This document shows, one piece after another, positions 1-7,975 of a DNA stretch of 40,221 nucleotides. Origin of the DNA: Nitrospira sp. (GTDB lineage Bacteria > Nitrospirota > Nitrospiria > Nitrospirales > Nitrospiraceae). The stretch is from assembly GCA_024330925.1 (NCBI GenBank), contig JANDJK010000015.1:1-40221 (forward strand), in the 5' to 3' direction. Positions within the stretch are counted from its first letter, which is position 1; the number at the start of each line of letters is the position of its first letter. Below the pieces are notes generated by a model, which saw nothing but the letters and a program-made list of their open reading frames with translations, made no database searches and was not told where the DNA came from. Position numbers and translations under genes: made by a program.

Positions 1-21
1 AGAGGCTGGCGCCCCCTCCAT

Positions 22-45
22 GGCACACCCTAAGCCGGGTGTGCC
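22..45. other. Perfect 9-bp inverted repeat near the left edge
   Basis: GGCACACCC and GGGTGTGCC face each other across a 6-base loop. Neither side has a T-run, so it is not a textbook intrinsic terminator. It may be the end of a gene lying left of the window, or a protein-binding palindrome. Confidence 0.4.
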
Positions 46-183
46 CCGCCCCTCACCATGCCCTCAGCCAGTTCTCCCTCTCCCACACCTCCCCCCTCAA
101 CCCCCATGCCAAAGTCGTGGACATCTACACGTTCTTGCTCCCCATCCAGCCTTTCTGTTACTAATTACCAACGACCAATGGCA

Positions 184-217
184 ACGATGCCACCGGTTGT
201 TGACTGGGTGGCGTCGT
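184..217 (+). other. Stem-loop in the pdxJ leader
   Basis: Bases 184-194 (ACGATGCCACC) pair with 207-217 (GGTGGCGTCGT) through one G-T wobble, leaving a 12-base loop. The stem ends 34 bases before the pdxJ start. No T-run follows, so it is not a terminator. It could be an mRNA-stabilising or regulatory leader structure. No known riboswitch fold is recognised. The rest of 46-251 holds nothing that I can assign. Confidence 0.4.
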
Positions 218-251
218 CGCCTCCCAAGGCAATCTCGGTTACGTTAACCTT

Positions 252-965
252 ATGGCGCGACTAGGGGTCAATATTGATCACGTGGCAACCCTGCGACAAG
301 CCCGCGGGGGGAGAGATCCGGACCCCCTCGCTGCCGCCGTGCTCGTTGAACTCGCCGGTGCTGACGGCTTGGTCGTTCATCTGCGCGAGGATCGCCGGCA
401 TATCCAAGATCGAGATCTTCAGCTCCTCCGAGAAATCACCCATACCAAACTGGATCTCGAAATGGCGGCGGACGAGGCGATGGCCAAAATTGCCCTCGCA
501 GTCAAACCCGATCTGGTCACACTTGTGCCCGAAAAACGGCAGGAACTGACCACTGAGGGGGGGCTAGATGTCTGGGGACAGCGAGCTCGAATTGAGCAGA
601 TGGTCCAGTTACTCCACAGCGGCGGGATCCCCGTCAGCCTCTTTATTGAACCGGACCTTCAACAGATCAAGGCCGCACATAAAGTATCAGCGGACTTTGT
701 GGAGCTCCACACAGGGCGCTACGCAAACGCCACCCGCTCCAAAGAGGCTGATGCCGAATTGGAAGCCATCGCTCAGGCGGCCAAGTTGGCTTACAAGCTT
801 GGCATGGGCGTCAACGCGGGACATGGGCTGAATTATCAAAATGTCAAGCGGTTAACCCATATTCCGGAAATCGTGGAATATAATATCGGCCACAGTATCA
901 TTGCACGAGCTGTGTTCGTGGGCTTGCCACAAGCCGTCAAAGAGATGAAAGCCTTGCTCGGCTGA
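252..965 (+). CDS. pdxJ: Pyridoxine 5'-phosphate synthase PdxJ
   Basis: PdxJ condenses 3-amino-2-oxopropyl phosphate with 1-deoxy-D-xylulose 5-phosphate, the last ring-forming step of the DXP-dependent vitamin B6 pathway in the cytosol. The 237-residue length is normal for this TIM-barrel family. The N-terminal [16 protein letters not shown] block, His43 in VVHLRED and Glu70 in LDLEMA match the family's active-site positions. The [10 protein letters not shown] and EYNIGHSII blocks match the phosphate-binding C-terminal half. The ATG start is at the conserved N-terminus, although no good Shine-Dalgarno sequence precedes it. A 161-base gap separates it from the next gene. In many bacteria acpS follows pdxJ, but here it is absent. 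Identification is secure. Confidence 0.97.
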   Translation: MARLGVNIDHVATLRQARGGRDPDPLAAAVLVELAGADGLVVHLREDRRHIQDRDLQLLREITHTKLDLEMAADEAMAKIALAVKPDLVTLVPEKRQELTTEGGLDVWGQRARIEQMVQLLHSGGIPVSLFIEPDLQQIKAAHKVSADFVELHTGRYANATRSKEADAELEAIAQAAKLAYKLGMGVNAGHGLNYQNVKRLTHIPEIVEYNIGHSIIARAVFVGLPQAVKEMKALLG

Positions 966-1126
966 TCTCCCATCGTTAGCTCGCAGCGCGTTCAACGATA
1001 TCAGTGGATCAGCCTGGCTCAAGCATGCATTCTAAGTTGTTACCACACAATCAACGGATGAGAAACCACACGAAAACCGTGTCGCGCTCTTTTTTTGACA
1101 CTAGCCAGTACAACCAGAGGTCGAGG

Positions 1127-2695
1127 ATGCTGAAGATTGTGACCGGCGCACAAATGCAGGAACTCGATCGCCGTACCATCGCGGAAGCCGGCATTCCCGC
1201 AAAGGTATTGATGGAGCGGGCCGGAGGGGGGGTCGCCGCCGCCGTGCGGGAGACTTTCGGTCCCCTCAAAGACAAACGGATTACCGTGCTCTGCGGGAAA
1301 GGAAACAACGGAGGGGATGGGTTCGTCGCCGCCAGATTACTCTATCAAGAAGGAGCCAACGTTCGTGTCGTGATGATGACCGCTCCCTCTGAGCTGTCCC
1401 CTGAGGCATCGTTCATGTACCGGCGGTTTGTTCGGGCGGCGGGGAAAAATCATGTCCACCTCTATACCTCTCAGTCGCAGGTTATCTCACTGTTACAGGA
1501 AAGCGATGTGTTAATCGACGCCCTTCTGGGAACTGGCTTGACCTCCGAGGTATCGGACCGTTATGCCGATCTCATCGATTGCATCAACGACGCACACCGA
1601 CCTGTTGTCGCTGTTGACGTTCCATCCGGCCTCCATGCTGACACAGGTCAAACGTTGGGACGAGCTGTACAGGCCACTGTGACGGTTTCGTTTGGCTTAC
1701 CGAAATTAGGGTTCTATCAAAAAGACGGGATCGACCTGACCGGTCAGATCAGAATTGTGGATATTGGAATTCCTTTATCCTTTGTCGATGCCATCAACAG
1801 TCGCGTCACCTTGATTACGCCATCCTTCGTGAGAGCATCCCTCCCTTTGCGCAAGGCTTCCAGTCACAAGGGAACCTTTGGCCATGCCGGCATCATTGCC
1901 GGATCGCTCGGCAAGACCGGAGCAGCAGCCATGGCGGCAACAGCAGCGCTGCGGGTCGGTGCGGGCCTTGTGACGGTTGCGGTTCCTTCCAGTGTGAACG
2001 ACATCCTCGAATCCAAGTTGCTGGAGGCCATGACAGCTCCGATGCCCGAAACAAAAGCTCGAACCTTTTCACGTACCGCCTTTGATCGGCTCTCCAGCTT
2101 CATTGCCGCGCGGACAGCAGTCGCGCTGGGTCCTGGACTATCAACCCATCCGGAGACAGTAGAGCTTGTTCAGGCACTCGTTGGACAACTGGACCGCCCT
2201 TCTGTCCTTGACGCCGATGCCTTGAATGCACTTGCGGGACGGGCGTCAGCATTGACGACGTGCAAGGTACCGCCCATTCTTACTCCCCATCCTGGCGAAA
2301 TGGCTCGATTGGAAACTCATGCCACAGCCCAAACGGTGAACTCTGACAGGCTTGGAATAGCGGTGGGGTTCGCCAGTGCACGTGGAGTGTTCGTAGTCCT
2401 TAAAGGAGCGCGCACGGTTGTCGCTCGTCCCGATGGTACGGCTGCCATTTGCCCCACCGGCAACGCCGGCATGGCCACCGCAGGAACCGGCGATATCTTA
2501 ACCGGCATGCTGGTCGGTCTCTTGGCACAAGGGGTCCCACCATGGGAGGCTGCTTGTACTGCCACCTACCTCCATGGCTGGGCCGGTGATTTGGCCGCTA
2601 CCGAAAAAGGGCACGCTGGCCTCATTGCGCGGGATTTACTGGAGAAAATTCCTGTGGTTCTCAAGATCGCTTATGAATCGTCATCCGACCACTAA
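1127..2695 (+). CDS. nnr: Bifunctional NAD(P)HX epimerase / ADP-dependent NAD(P)HX dehydratase
   Basis: This enzyme repairs hydrated NADH and NADPH. An N-terminal YjeF_N epimerase domain (about residues 1-220) interconverts R- and S-NAD(P)HX. A C-terminal ribokinase-like domain (about 230-515) dehydrates the S form using ADP. The epimerase motif GKGNNGGDGF lies near residues 58-66, and the dehydratase motif GTGD is at 453-456. I start it at the ATG at 1127, which AGAGG precedes at 6 bases and which begins the conserved MLKIVTGAQMQ segment. The open frame continues upstream to 1004, but that part is not conserved-looking. The protein has 522 residues, normal for the fused form. Its end overlaps tsaE by 23 bases, which suggests coupled translation. 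Confidence 0.95.
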   Translation: MLKIVTGAQMQELDRRTIAEAGIPAKVLMERAGGGVAAAVRETFGPLKDKRITVLCGKGNNGGDGFVAARLLYQEGANVRVVMMTAPSELSPEASFMYRRFVRAAGKNHVHLYTSQSQVISLLQESDVLIDALLGTGLTSEVSDRYADLIDCINDAHRPVVAVDVPSGLHADTGQTLGRAVQATVTVSFGLPKLGFYQKDGIDLTGQIRIVDIGIPLSFVDAINSRVTLITPSFVRASLPLRKASSHKGTFGHAGIIAGSLGKTGAAAMAATAALRVGAGLVTVAVPSSVNDILESKLLEAMTAPMPETKARTFSRTAFDRLSSFIAARTAVALGPGLSTHPETVELVQALVGQLDRPSVLDADALNALAGRASALTTCKVPPILTPHPGEMARLETHATAQTVNSDRLGIAVGFASARGVFVVLKGARTVVARPDGTAAICPTGNAGMATAGTGDILTGMLVGLLAQGVPPWEAACTATYLHGWAGDLAATEKGHAGLIARDLLEKIPVVLKIAYESSSDH

Positions 2696-3290
2696 ACCAC
2701 AGCATCTTCTAACCAACGACTTTCCTCCTTCCCCCTCTCCAAAGAGACCGCTTCACAGGATCGAACTTGTGCTCTCCTCGCCGGCCCAGACAGATGCCCT
2801 GGGGCAAGCACTCGGGCGAATCCTGAAAGGTGGTGATGTGCTTGCGTTGATGGGTGAACTTGGCTCAGGCAAAACATCCTTGATTCGGGGTATCGCCGCC
2901 GGCCTGGGCATTGCTCGCAAGGCCGTCAGCAGCCCCACCTTTGTTCTCGCCCATGAATATCGAGGGCGACTCCCTTTGTTTCATCTAGATTTGTATCGTG
3001 TGCGCGAAGAGGCCGAAGCCGAGGAACGCGGTCTCTTTTCATATTTTTCTGCTGACGGCGTGACAGCCATCGAGTGGGCGGATCGGCTCCCTACCCTGCT
3101 GCCACCCGATCATCTCACGATTCACCTTGAGTACAAAACAGGCAGGGGGCGACTAGTCCGCCTGGCAGCCACTGGTCCCCGGTCATCCGCTCTCCTTATG
3201 CAGATGAGTCAGAGGCTAGCGGTTCGGTCACCTCGCTCGCCAGCAGTATCTCTTTTACCAGCCAACCGGAACAAGGCGTCCGCGCGATGA
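2673..3290 (+). CDS. tsaE: tRNA threonylcarbamoyladenosine biosynthesis ATPase TsaE
   Basis: TsaE is the small ATPase that drives the TsaB-TsaD-TsaE cycle placing t6A at position 37 of ANN-decoding tRNAs. The P-loop GELGSGKTS lies at residues 61-69 from the ATG at 2673. HLDLYR (Asp106) and the family's AIEW block (Glu134-Trp135) follow. The first 35-40 residues have no counterpart in usual TsaE proteins, and the C-terminal tail of about 40 residues is also extra. A GTG at 2769 would remove the N-terminal extension and is a fair alternative start. The gene overlaps the NAD(P)HX repair gene at its start and the LapA-domain gene by ATGA at its end, so it sits within one transcript. Confidence 0.92.
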   Translation: MNRHPTTKPQHLLTNDFPPSPSPKRPLHRIELVLSSPAQTDALGQALGRILKGGDVLALMGELGSGKTSLIRGIAAGLGIARKAVSSPTFVLAHEYRGRLPLFHLDLYRVREEAEAEERGLFSYFSADGVTAIEWADRLPTLLPPDHLTIHLEYKTGRGRLVRLAATGPRSSALLMQMSQRLAVRSPRSPAVSLLPANRNKASAR

Positions 3291-3634
3291 TTCGCCTTAT
3301 CATTGTGGGAATTCTCCTGTTGCTGTCCGTTGCGTTCGTCTTGCAAAATCAGGAGCAGGAGGTGACGCTTCGCTATTTCTTTGGTCTGCTTGAGGACTCT
3401 ACACCTGTTTACAAGCCGATTCTGGCCGGCTTTGTGGTCGGTCTGCTAGTAGCCGGTATTCTACTGTTTCCTCCGTGGATTCGAGGGCGGATCGAATTGC
3501 GTCGTAAAACCAGAGCCCTTCAGGAAGCCGAGGTTGATTTGGAGCGTCTTAGACAGTCACTCGAAAAGTTAACCGGACGGACCCTCCCCCCTCCGCCGCG
3601 TGAAGGTTCCCAGGAGCCAGCCAATGAGCGATGA
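3287..3634 (+). CDS. LapA-domain (DUF1049) inner-membrane protein
   Basis: This is a 115-residue membrane protein of the lipopolysaccharide-assembly protein A (LapA/YciS) type. Two hydrophobic helices are visible, about residues 3-20 and 43-62. Between them is the family's VLQNQEQEVTLRYFFG stretch, which E. coli-type proteins also carry after the first helix. A charged coiled-coil tail rich in Arg, Glu and Leu follows (about 68-98). In enterobacteria LapA works with LapB to control LPS synthesis, but in this lineage the role is inferred only from the domain. Start and stop overlap neighbours: ATGA with tsaE and 11 bases with mutS. Confidence 0.85.
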   Translation: MIRLIIVGILLLLSVAFVLQNQEQEVTLRYFFGLLEDSTPVYKPILAGFVVGLLVAGILLFPPWIRGRIELRRKTRALQEAEVDLERLRQSLEKLTGRTLPPPPREGSQEPANER

Positions 3635-6242
3635 GGAACTGACCCCCCTCATGCGCCAATACAAAGACATCAAACAACAATATCCGCACGCCCTTCTGTT
3701 TTTCCGCGTGGGGGATTTCTATGAAATGTTCTTTGAGGACGCAGAACTAGCATCACGACTGCTCGCCATAACCCTCACTTCACGTGATAAGCAGAGTCCC
3801 CATCCTGTCCCCCTCTGCGGTGTTCCCCATCATGCAGCAACCACGTATATCGCCAAACTCCTCAAAGCAGGCAAGACCGTCGCTCTCTGTGAGCAAGTTG
3901 AGGATCCAAAACTAGCGAAGGGGCTCGTGCGGCGCGAGGTGGTTCGTGTATTTACTCCTGGGACGCTCGTGGAGAGTGACTTCCTCTCTCCGAGGGAGCC
4001 AAACTATCTGTCCGCCCTGTCGTTGCGTGCCAGCCGTGGGCAGCACCAGTTGCTCGGCATGGCAACCATCGAGGTTTCCACAGGAGAGTTTTGGGTGACG
4101 GAGTTCCACGGCCCTCTTGCGATACGACAAGCCATGGACGAGCTTGCACGGTTAGAACCCCGTGAACTTCTGCTTGCAAGCACGGTCATGCCAGAAGTTG
4201 CCCCCTGGCTTGACCACATTAAAGGCACTCACCTCTGTGAAAAACCCGCGACTTGGTTTGATCGGCAAACGTCCCTCAATCTCCTGCGCGAACACTTTCA
4301 AGTTCCGACTCTTGATATCTTTGGCTGCCAGGATTTCACGGTCGGCATTGAGGCAGCCGGTGCAATTCTCCACTATGTGCGGGAAACCCAGCCCGGTGCA
4401 CTCTCTTCGCACATTGGGCATCTCACCGTTCGATGGCCGACAGATTCCATGCACCTGGACAGTTACACAATCAGAAATCTTGAGCTGCTGCGGCCACTTG
4501 CTCCTTCTTCATCTGGAACAGCCTCCTCCAAATCTGACTTACTGTCCATTCTTGATCATACCATGACGGCGATGGGAGCTCGCCTGCTGCGCGAATGGAT
4601 TGTGAGACCCTTGCTGAACTGCGATCAGATTCGTTCCCGATTAGAGGCGGTGGCCGAGTTAAAAGACCGCTGGGAAGACCGCCGGACCATTCGCACTTGC
4701 CTTGCTGAGGTGCAAGATGTGGCGCGCATGACAAGCCGGATCGCGTTGAGATGCTGCACCCCCCGGGAGCTGCTTGGATTAAAACAGTCCTTAAGTGTGC
4801 TCCCAACCCTGAGGGAGCTCCTCGTTCCTTTCCAGAGCAATCTCCTGGCTGATCTGCGTGATTCCTTTGATGATGGAAAGGATCTCCACGATGTGATTGA
4901 ACAGGCCATCCAGCCTAACGCTCCGCCTTCGGTGCGCGACGGCAACGTGATTAAAGAGGGGTACCACCCCGGCATCGATGAACTGCGGAAAGTCAGCAAG
5001 GAATGGAAGCAATGGATTGCCGACCTCGAAAGTAAAGAACGGGCGAGAAGTGGCATCGACTCTCTGAAGGTTCGCTACAACCAGGTGTTTGGCTACTACA
5101 TTGAGGTGACAAAGGCTAATCTCCATCGCGTGCCATCCGATTATGTGCGCAAGCAAACCCTCGTCAACGCTGAGCGGTTTGTCACACCCGAATTGTCTTC
5201 CTTGGAAGAAAAAATCACCTCAGCAGAGGTCAAGCTGGCGGCATTAGAGCTAGAGATTTTTGGGGCCGTGCTGAACCGAATCGCGGAAGCGCTCTCTCGT
5301 TTGGAGCATATCGCGACTCAAATAGCCTTACTTGATGTAATCGCTGCTCTTGCGGAGTCTGCCGCCCTGTATCGTTACACAAAGCCCATCGTCGATGAGG
5401 GAGGATCGATCCTGATTCGCGATGGACGGCACCCTGTTGTCGAACAGCTGCGACACGACCGCCCTTTCGTCCCCAACGACGTGGTGCTTGACCAAGAGGA
5501 GAACCGGCTCATCATTCTGACAGGACCCAACATGGCGGGAAAAAGTACCTATCTTCGGCAAGTTGCCTTGATTGTCTTGATGGCCCAGATGGGAAGCTTT
5601 GTGCCAGCTAGTTTTGCGCACATTGGGATAGTGGACCGCATTTTCACCCGTGTGGGTGCCTCGGACAACCTTGCTGAAGGGTTAAGCACTTTCATGGTGG
5701 AGATGGTGGAAACCGCTCACATCCTTCGTCACGCATCGCCTCGCAGTCTTATTCTCTTGGACGAGGTCGGTCGTGGCACCAGCACCTATGACGGGTTGAG
5801 CATTGCCTGGGCCGTTGCGGAATATATTCATGACCGAAGAAAATTGGGGGCTCGCACCTTGTTTGCCACTCACTACCATGAGTTGGCTCAACTCGCTTCT
5901 CAGCAGAGCGGTATCAAAAACTATCGCGTAGCGGTGCAGGAACGCGACGAGGAGGTTGTCTTTCTCTATAAAATTGTCGAAGGGGGCGCTGACCGCAGTT
6001 ACGGCATCCACGTTGCCAAATTAGCGGGGCTTCCCGATTGCGTGATTAAGCGAGCAGTTGACATTTTATCGCAGCTTGAGGAGCCAGCATCCTCCACCCA
6101 CAGTCGTATCGAGGGCGACTCCGACGGCCGAGCCAAGCCTGTTACCAGACCAAAAGTCACGCCTCTCCCCGGCAATGAACATCAGATGGACTTGTTTTCT
6201 GAAACCTTCTCTCTTTCCTCCGGTCGCACCGTGGAGGGGTAA
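3624..6242 (+). CDS. mutS: DNA mismatch repair protein MutS
   Basis: MutS recognises mismatched base pairs and recruits MutL. The 872-residue protein carries the mismatch-reading GDFYEMF block, with Phe32 and Glu34 forming the Phe-x-Glu wedge. It also has the connector, core and clamp domains and a C-terminal ABC-type ATPase. The Walker A GPNMAGKST begins at residue 634, and the Walker B/signature LLDEVGRGTSTYDG has Asp713. Near the end, QMDLF (854-858) resembles the beta-clamp binding motif of bacterial MutS. The ATG at 3624 is chosen because CAGGAG precedes it by 7 bases and the protein starts like other MutS. The frame upstream is inside the previous gene. It is the last gene of the block, and a strong terminator follows. 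Confidence 0.98.
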   Translation: MSDEELTPLMRQYKDIKQQYPHALLFFRVGDFYEMFFEDAELASRLLAITLTSRDKQSPHPVPLCGVPHHAATTYIAKLLKAGKTVALCEQVEDPKLAKGLVRREVVRVFTPGTLVESDFLSPREPNYLSALSLRASRGQHQLLGMATIEVSTGEFWVTEFHGPLAIRQAMDELARLEPRELLLASTVMPEVAPWLDHIKGTHLCEKPATWFDRQTSLNLLREHFQVPTLDIFGCQDFTVGIEAAGAILHYVRETQPGALSSHIGHLTVRWPTDSMHLDSYTIRNLELLRPLAPSSSGTASSKSDLLSILDHTMTAMGARLLREWIVRPLLNCDQIRSRLEAVAELKDRWEDRRTIRTCLAEVQDVARMTSRIALRCCTPRELLGLKQSLSVLPTLRELLVPFQSNLLADLRDSFDDGKDLHDVIEQAIQPNAPPSVRDGNVIKEGYHPGIDELRKVSKEWKQWIADLESKERARSGIDSLKVRYNQVFGYYIEVTKANLHRVPSDYVRKQTLVNAERFVTPELSSLEEKITSAEVKLAALELEIFGAVLNRIAEALSRLEHIATQIALLDVIAALAESAALYRYTKPIVDEGGSILIRDGRHPVVEQLRHDRPFVPNDVVLDQEENRLIILTGPNMAGKSTYLRQVALIVLMAQMGSFVPASFAHIGIVDRIFTRVGASDNLAEGLSTFMVEMVETAHILRHASPRSLILLDEVGRGTSTYDGLSIAWAVAEYIHDRRKLGARTLFATHYHELAQLASQQSGIKNYRVAVQERDEEVVFLYKIVEGGADRSYGIHVAKLAGLPDCVIKRAVDILSQLEEPASSTHSRIEGDSDGRAKPVTRPKVTPLPGNEHQMDLFSETFSLSSGRTVEG

Positions 6243-6280
6243 TCTGAGTACGCTTGTCTTGGCCCCACGCAGGCCATACT

Positions 6281-6325
6281 AAAACGGCGACCGTTCTACC
6301 CAGTAGAACGATCGCCGTTTTTCTT
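6281..6325. terminator. Bidirectional intrinsic terminator between mutS and the convergent gene
   Basis: Bases 6281-6299 pair with 6303-6321 over 19 positions, with a single C-A mismatch and a 3-base loop. The stem begins with AAAA and ends with TTTT, then TTTCT follows, so a U-tract forms on either strand. It lies between mutS and the minus-strand gene ending at 6346 and should stop both. Confidence 0.93.
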
Positions 6326-6345
6326 ACAACCTGCTGAGGTGCGCT

Positions 6346-7005
6346 TTAGTGAGGATGATTGTATTGAGCCGTCCACGGAATCAATCCGCCAACTGGCTTC
6401 CCACCGGGGAGCATAACATCATATTGCATGATTGGCTCACCACCGGCTGTATTCAAGGCTGATTTGGCACTGGCACAGGTGGGCTCAAACTCGTGTTTCC
6501 CTTCGCACTCTTTCAACCGAAGTGCCGAGATACTCAATGTTTTTCCTGGAGCACCAGTCACCTCAGGAATTTTTTTGACTGACAGAATCACTCGATGGTT
6601 CTGTTCCTTTTCAACGGCAACAAATTCAATTAGGTCCGCGGTGCTACTTGGAGGTACTTCTTTCGCTGCCGCTGGGCCAGCATGAGGCCGTGCCATTTTC
6701 TTGAGCACCTCCCACGCCCCCTTTTCTGCATAGAACTTCAGCGTTTTCCCAGGATGAACCTTTTGCCACCAGAGGCCACTTTCGGCATTGCCTCCGTACA
6801 CCGCAATGTTGATCCAGACCGCTTCATCATAAGGATCAAGAATAATAACACGTCCCTGGAGGGTGGTTGGCTGGCTCATATCCCCCCATTCAAACCTCTC
6901 TTGAAACGACTCAATAGCCCCTGCCAGCGAAGTCGACAAAGCCAGAACCGCCAGCGTTACTCCCACAACGACGAGCCTTCTTCCATGGGTGATTAACCTC
7001 GTCAT
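6346..7005 (-). CDS. Exported protein of unknown function with TLQGRV motif
   Basis: I do not recognise a named family. The 219-residue product begins with a typical signal peptide: basic residues, a hydrophobic run VVVGVTLAVLAL, then a likely cut after SLAGA near residue 29. The mature part is acidic to neutral and probably beta-rich, with the segment TTLQGRVIILDPYDEAVW and a paired-Cys stretch (ECEGKHEFEPTC) that could form a disulfide in the periplasm. The ATG at 7005 is preferred because GGAGG lies 10 bases upstream and it begins the signal peptide. The frame is open to 7080. The next gene upstream encodes another exported protein with the same TLQGRV string, and 94 bases separate the two, so they are probably co-transcribed. 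Confidence 0.75.
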   Translation of the reverse strand: MTRLITHGRRLVVVGVTLAVLALSTSLAGAIESFQERFEWGDMSQPTTLQGRVIILDPYDEAVWINIAVYGGNAESGLWWQKVHPGKTLKFYAEKGAWEVLKKMARPHAGPAAAKEVPPSSTADLIEFVAVEKEQNHRVILSVKKIPEVTGAPGKTLSISALRLKECEGKHEFEPTCASAKSALNTAGGEPIMQYDVMLPGGKPVGGLIPWTAQYNHPH

Positions 7006-7099
7006 GGTCACCTGTTCCTCCTTCGTAGGGCCAGCACATAGCCTCCTGCCCCACATACAAATATACGAGTAATGGGTCATCTTCTATTAGCTAGTTGCC

Positions 7100-7615
7100 T
7101 TAGTCTTTCAATACCTTGAAACCAGTAATGGTTCGACCATCCAGAGTGACTTCCATGGCGACGAGTTCCTGTGAAGCCTTAATGATTTTATCCATCAAGG
7201 CCTTGTCCTTAACCGCAAGACGGACCGTGGTGGCAGCATGATACCAGCCTGAATAGGGGTTATTCTTTTCCACTCCTCCGACAAACCCCCATGCACAACA
7301 CGTAAACAACGGATCTGGCGGTTTTACATCCAACATCGTGGAAGAACGACCTGACGGTGTCCCGGAGGCAGGTTCTCCCGAGTTCCAATATTGAATCCCA
7401 AAAAGAAGTTCTCCATCAGGATTGTCAGCCCACTGTGACCATACCCGACCCTGCAATGTTTTGACAGGCCCTTCGGCCTTTAACGGTTTGCCTCCCACAA
7501 TAGCGTCAGCAATACCAACCTTTTCAACACCTCCATCAGCCAACACCAACTCCGCCTTTACCAGATTGGTCACTAGGCAGGTTCCAATGGCAGCGAACAC
7601 AAGTGCCTTTTTCAT
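7100..7615 (-). CDS. Exported protein of unknown function
   Basis: This 171-residue protein has an apparent signal peptide: MKKALVFAAIGTCLV, with a probable cut after the Ala at VKA near residue 21. No family is recognised. The mature part contains KTLQGRVWSQW, matching the TLQGRV string of the downstream neighbour, a CC pair in LFTCCAWGF, and a long segment rich in Gly, Pro and aromatic residues. GGAGGG lies 7 bases before the ATG, so the start is firm. Location is probably periplasmic. The shared motif and adjacency suggest that the two proteins act in one process or came from an old duplication. Confidence 0.75.
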   Translation of the reverse strand: MKKALVFAAIGTCLVTNLVKAELVLADGGVEKVGIADAIVGGKPLKAEGPVKTLQGRVWSQWADNPDGELLFGIQYWNSGEPASGTPSGRSSTMLDVKPPDPLFTCCAWGFVGGVEKNNPYSGWYHAATTVRLAVKDKALMDKIIKASQELVAMEVTLDGRTITGFKVLKD

Positions 7616-7975
7616 TCTATCCCTCCTTCAAGAGAGTCTCGGTCTCACGACCTTTCCCTTGCACCCCTATCTCTTCCGTGGTCTTGTATTCCTCACTCTT
7701 TGCTTCTTGTCACGCAAGTGCGGACGCAGCACTCAGCCGCTTACCGTTTTTCTTGAACTTAAAAACACGCCTTCCCTTTCTTCTTCCTCCTCACAGTGCG
7801 GGAAAACGGTACTCAAGAGCAGGCTCCATGTCAAGTGATTCACGAGATAGTTGCGACCCCCGACCAGCAGCCCTCCTCCCCCCACCATCGACATGGGCAA
7901 CCATACCATTAGAACGATGAGAAATCAACGCGTTAGATTTATTGGCCTGATCGCCTCGTGGTTTTATCTGCCAGA
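7616..7975 (-). promoter_or_regulatory. 360-base gap with two candidate sigma-70 promoters for the exported-protein pair
   Basis: On the minus strand a perfect TTGACA (7829-7834) lies 17 bases from TACCGT (7806-7811), a weak -10. A second pair, TTGATT (7923-7928) and TATGGT (7900-7905), also has 17-base spacing. Either would transcribe the genes at 7615 and 7005 with a long leader. The gap holds no credible gene. The plus strand is strongly pyrimidine-rich. A weak imperfect hairpin lies just past the M16 peptidase stop but lacks a T-run. Confidence 0.35.

Noticed and set aside
1095..1100. TTGACA just before the NAD(P)HX repair gene
   Set aside because: No usable -10 at 16-18 bases.
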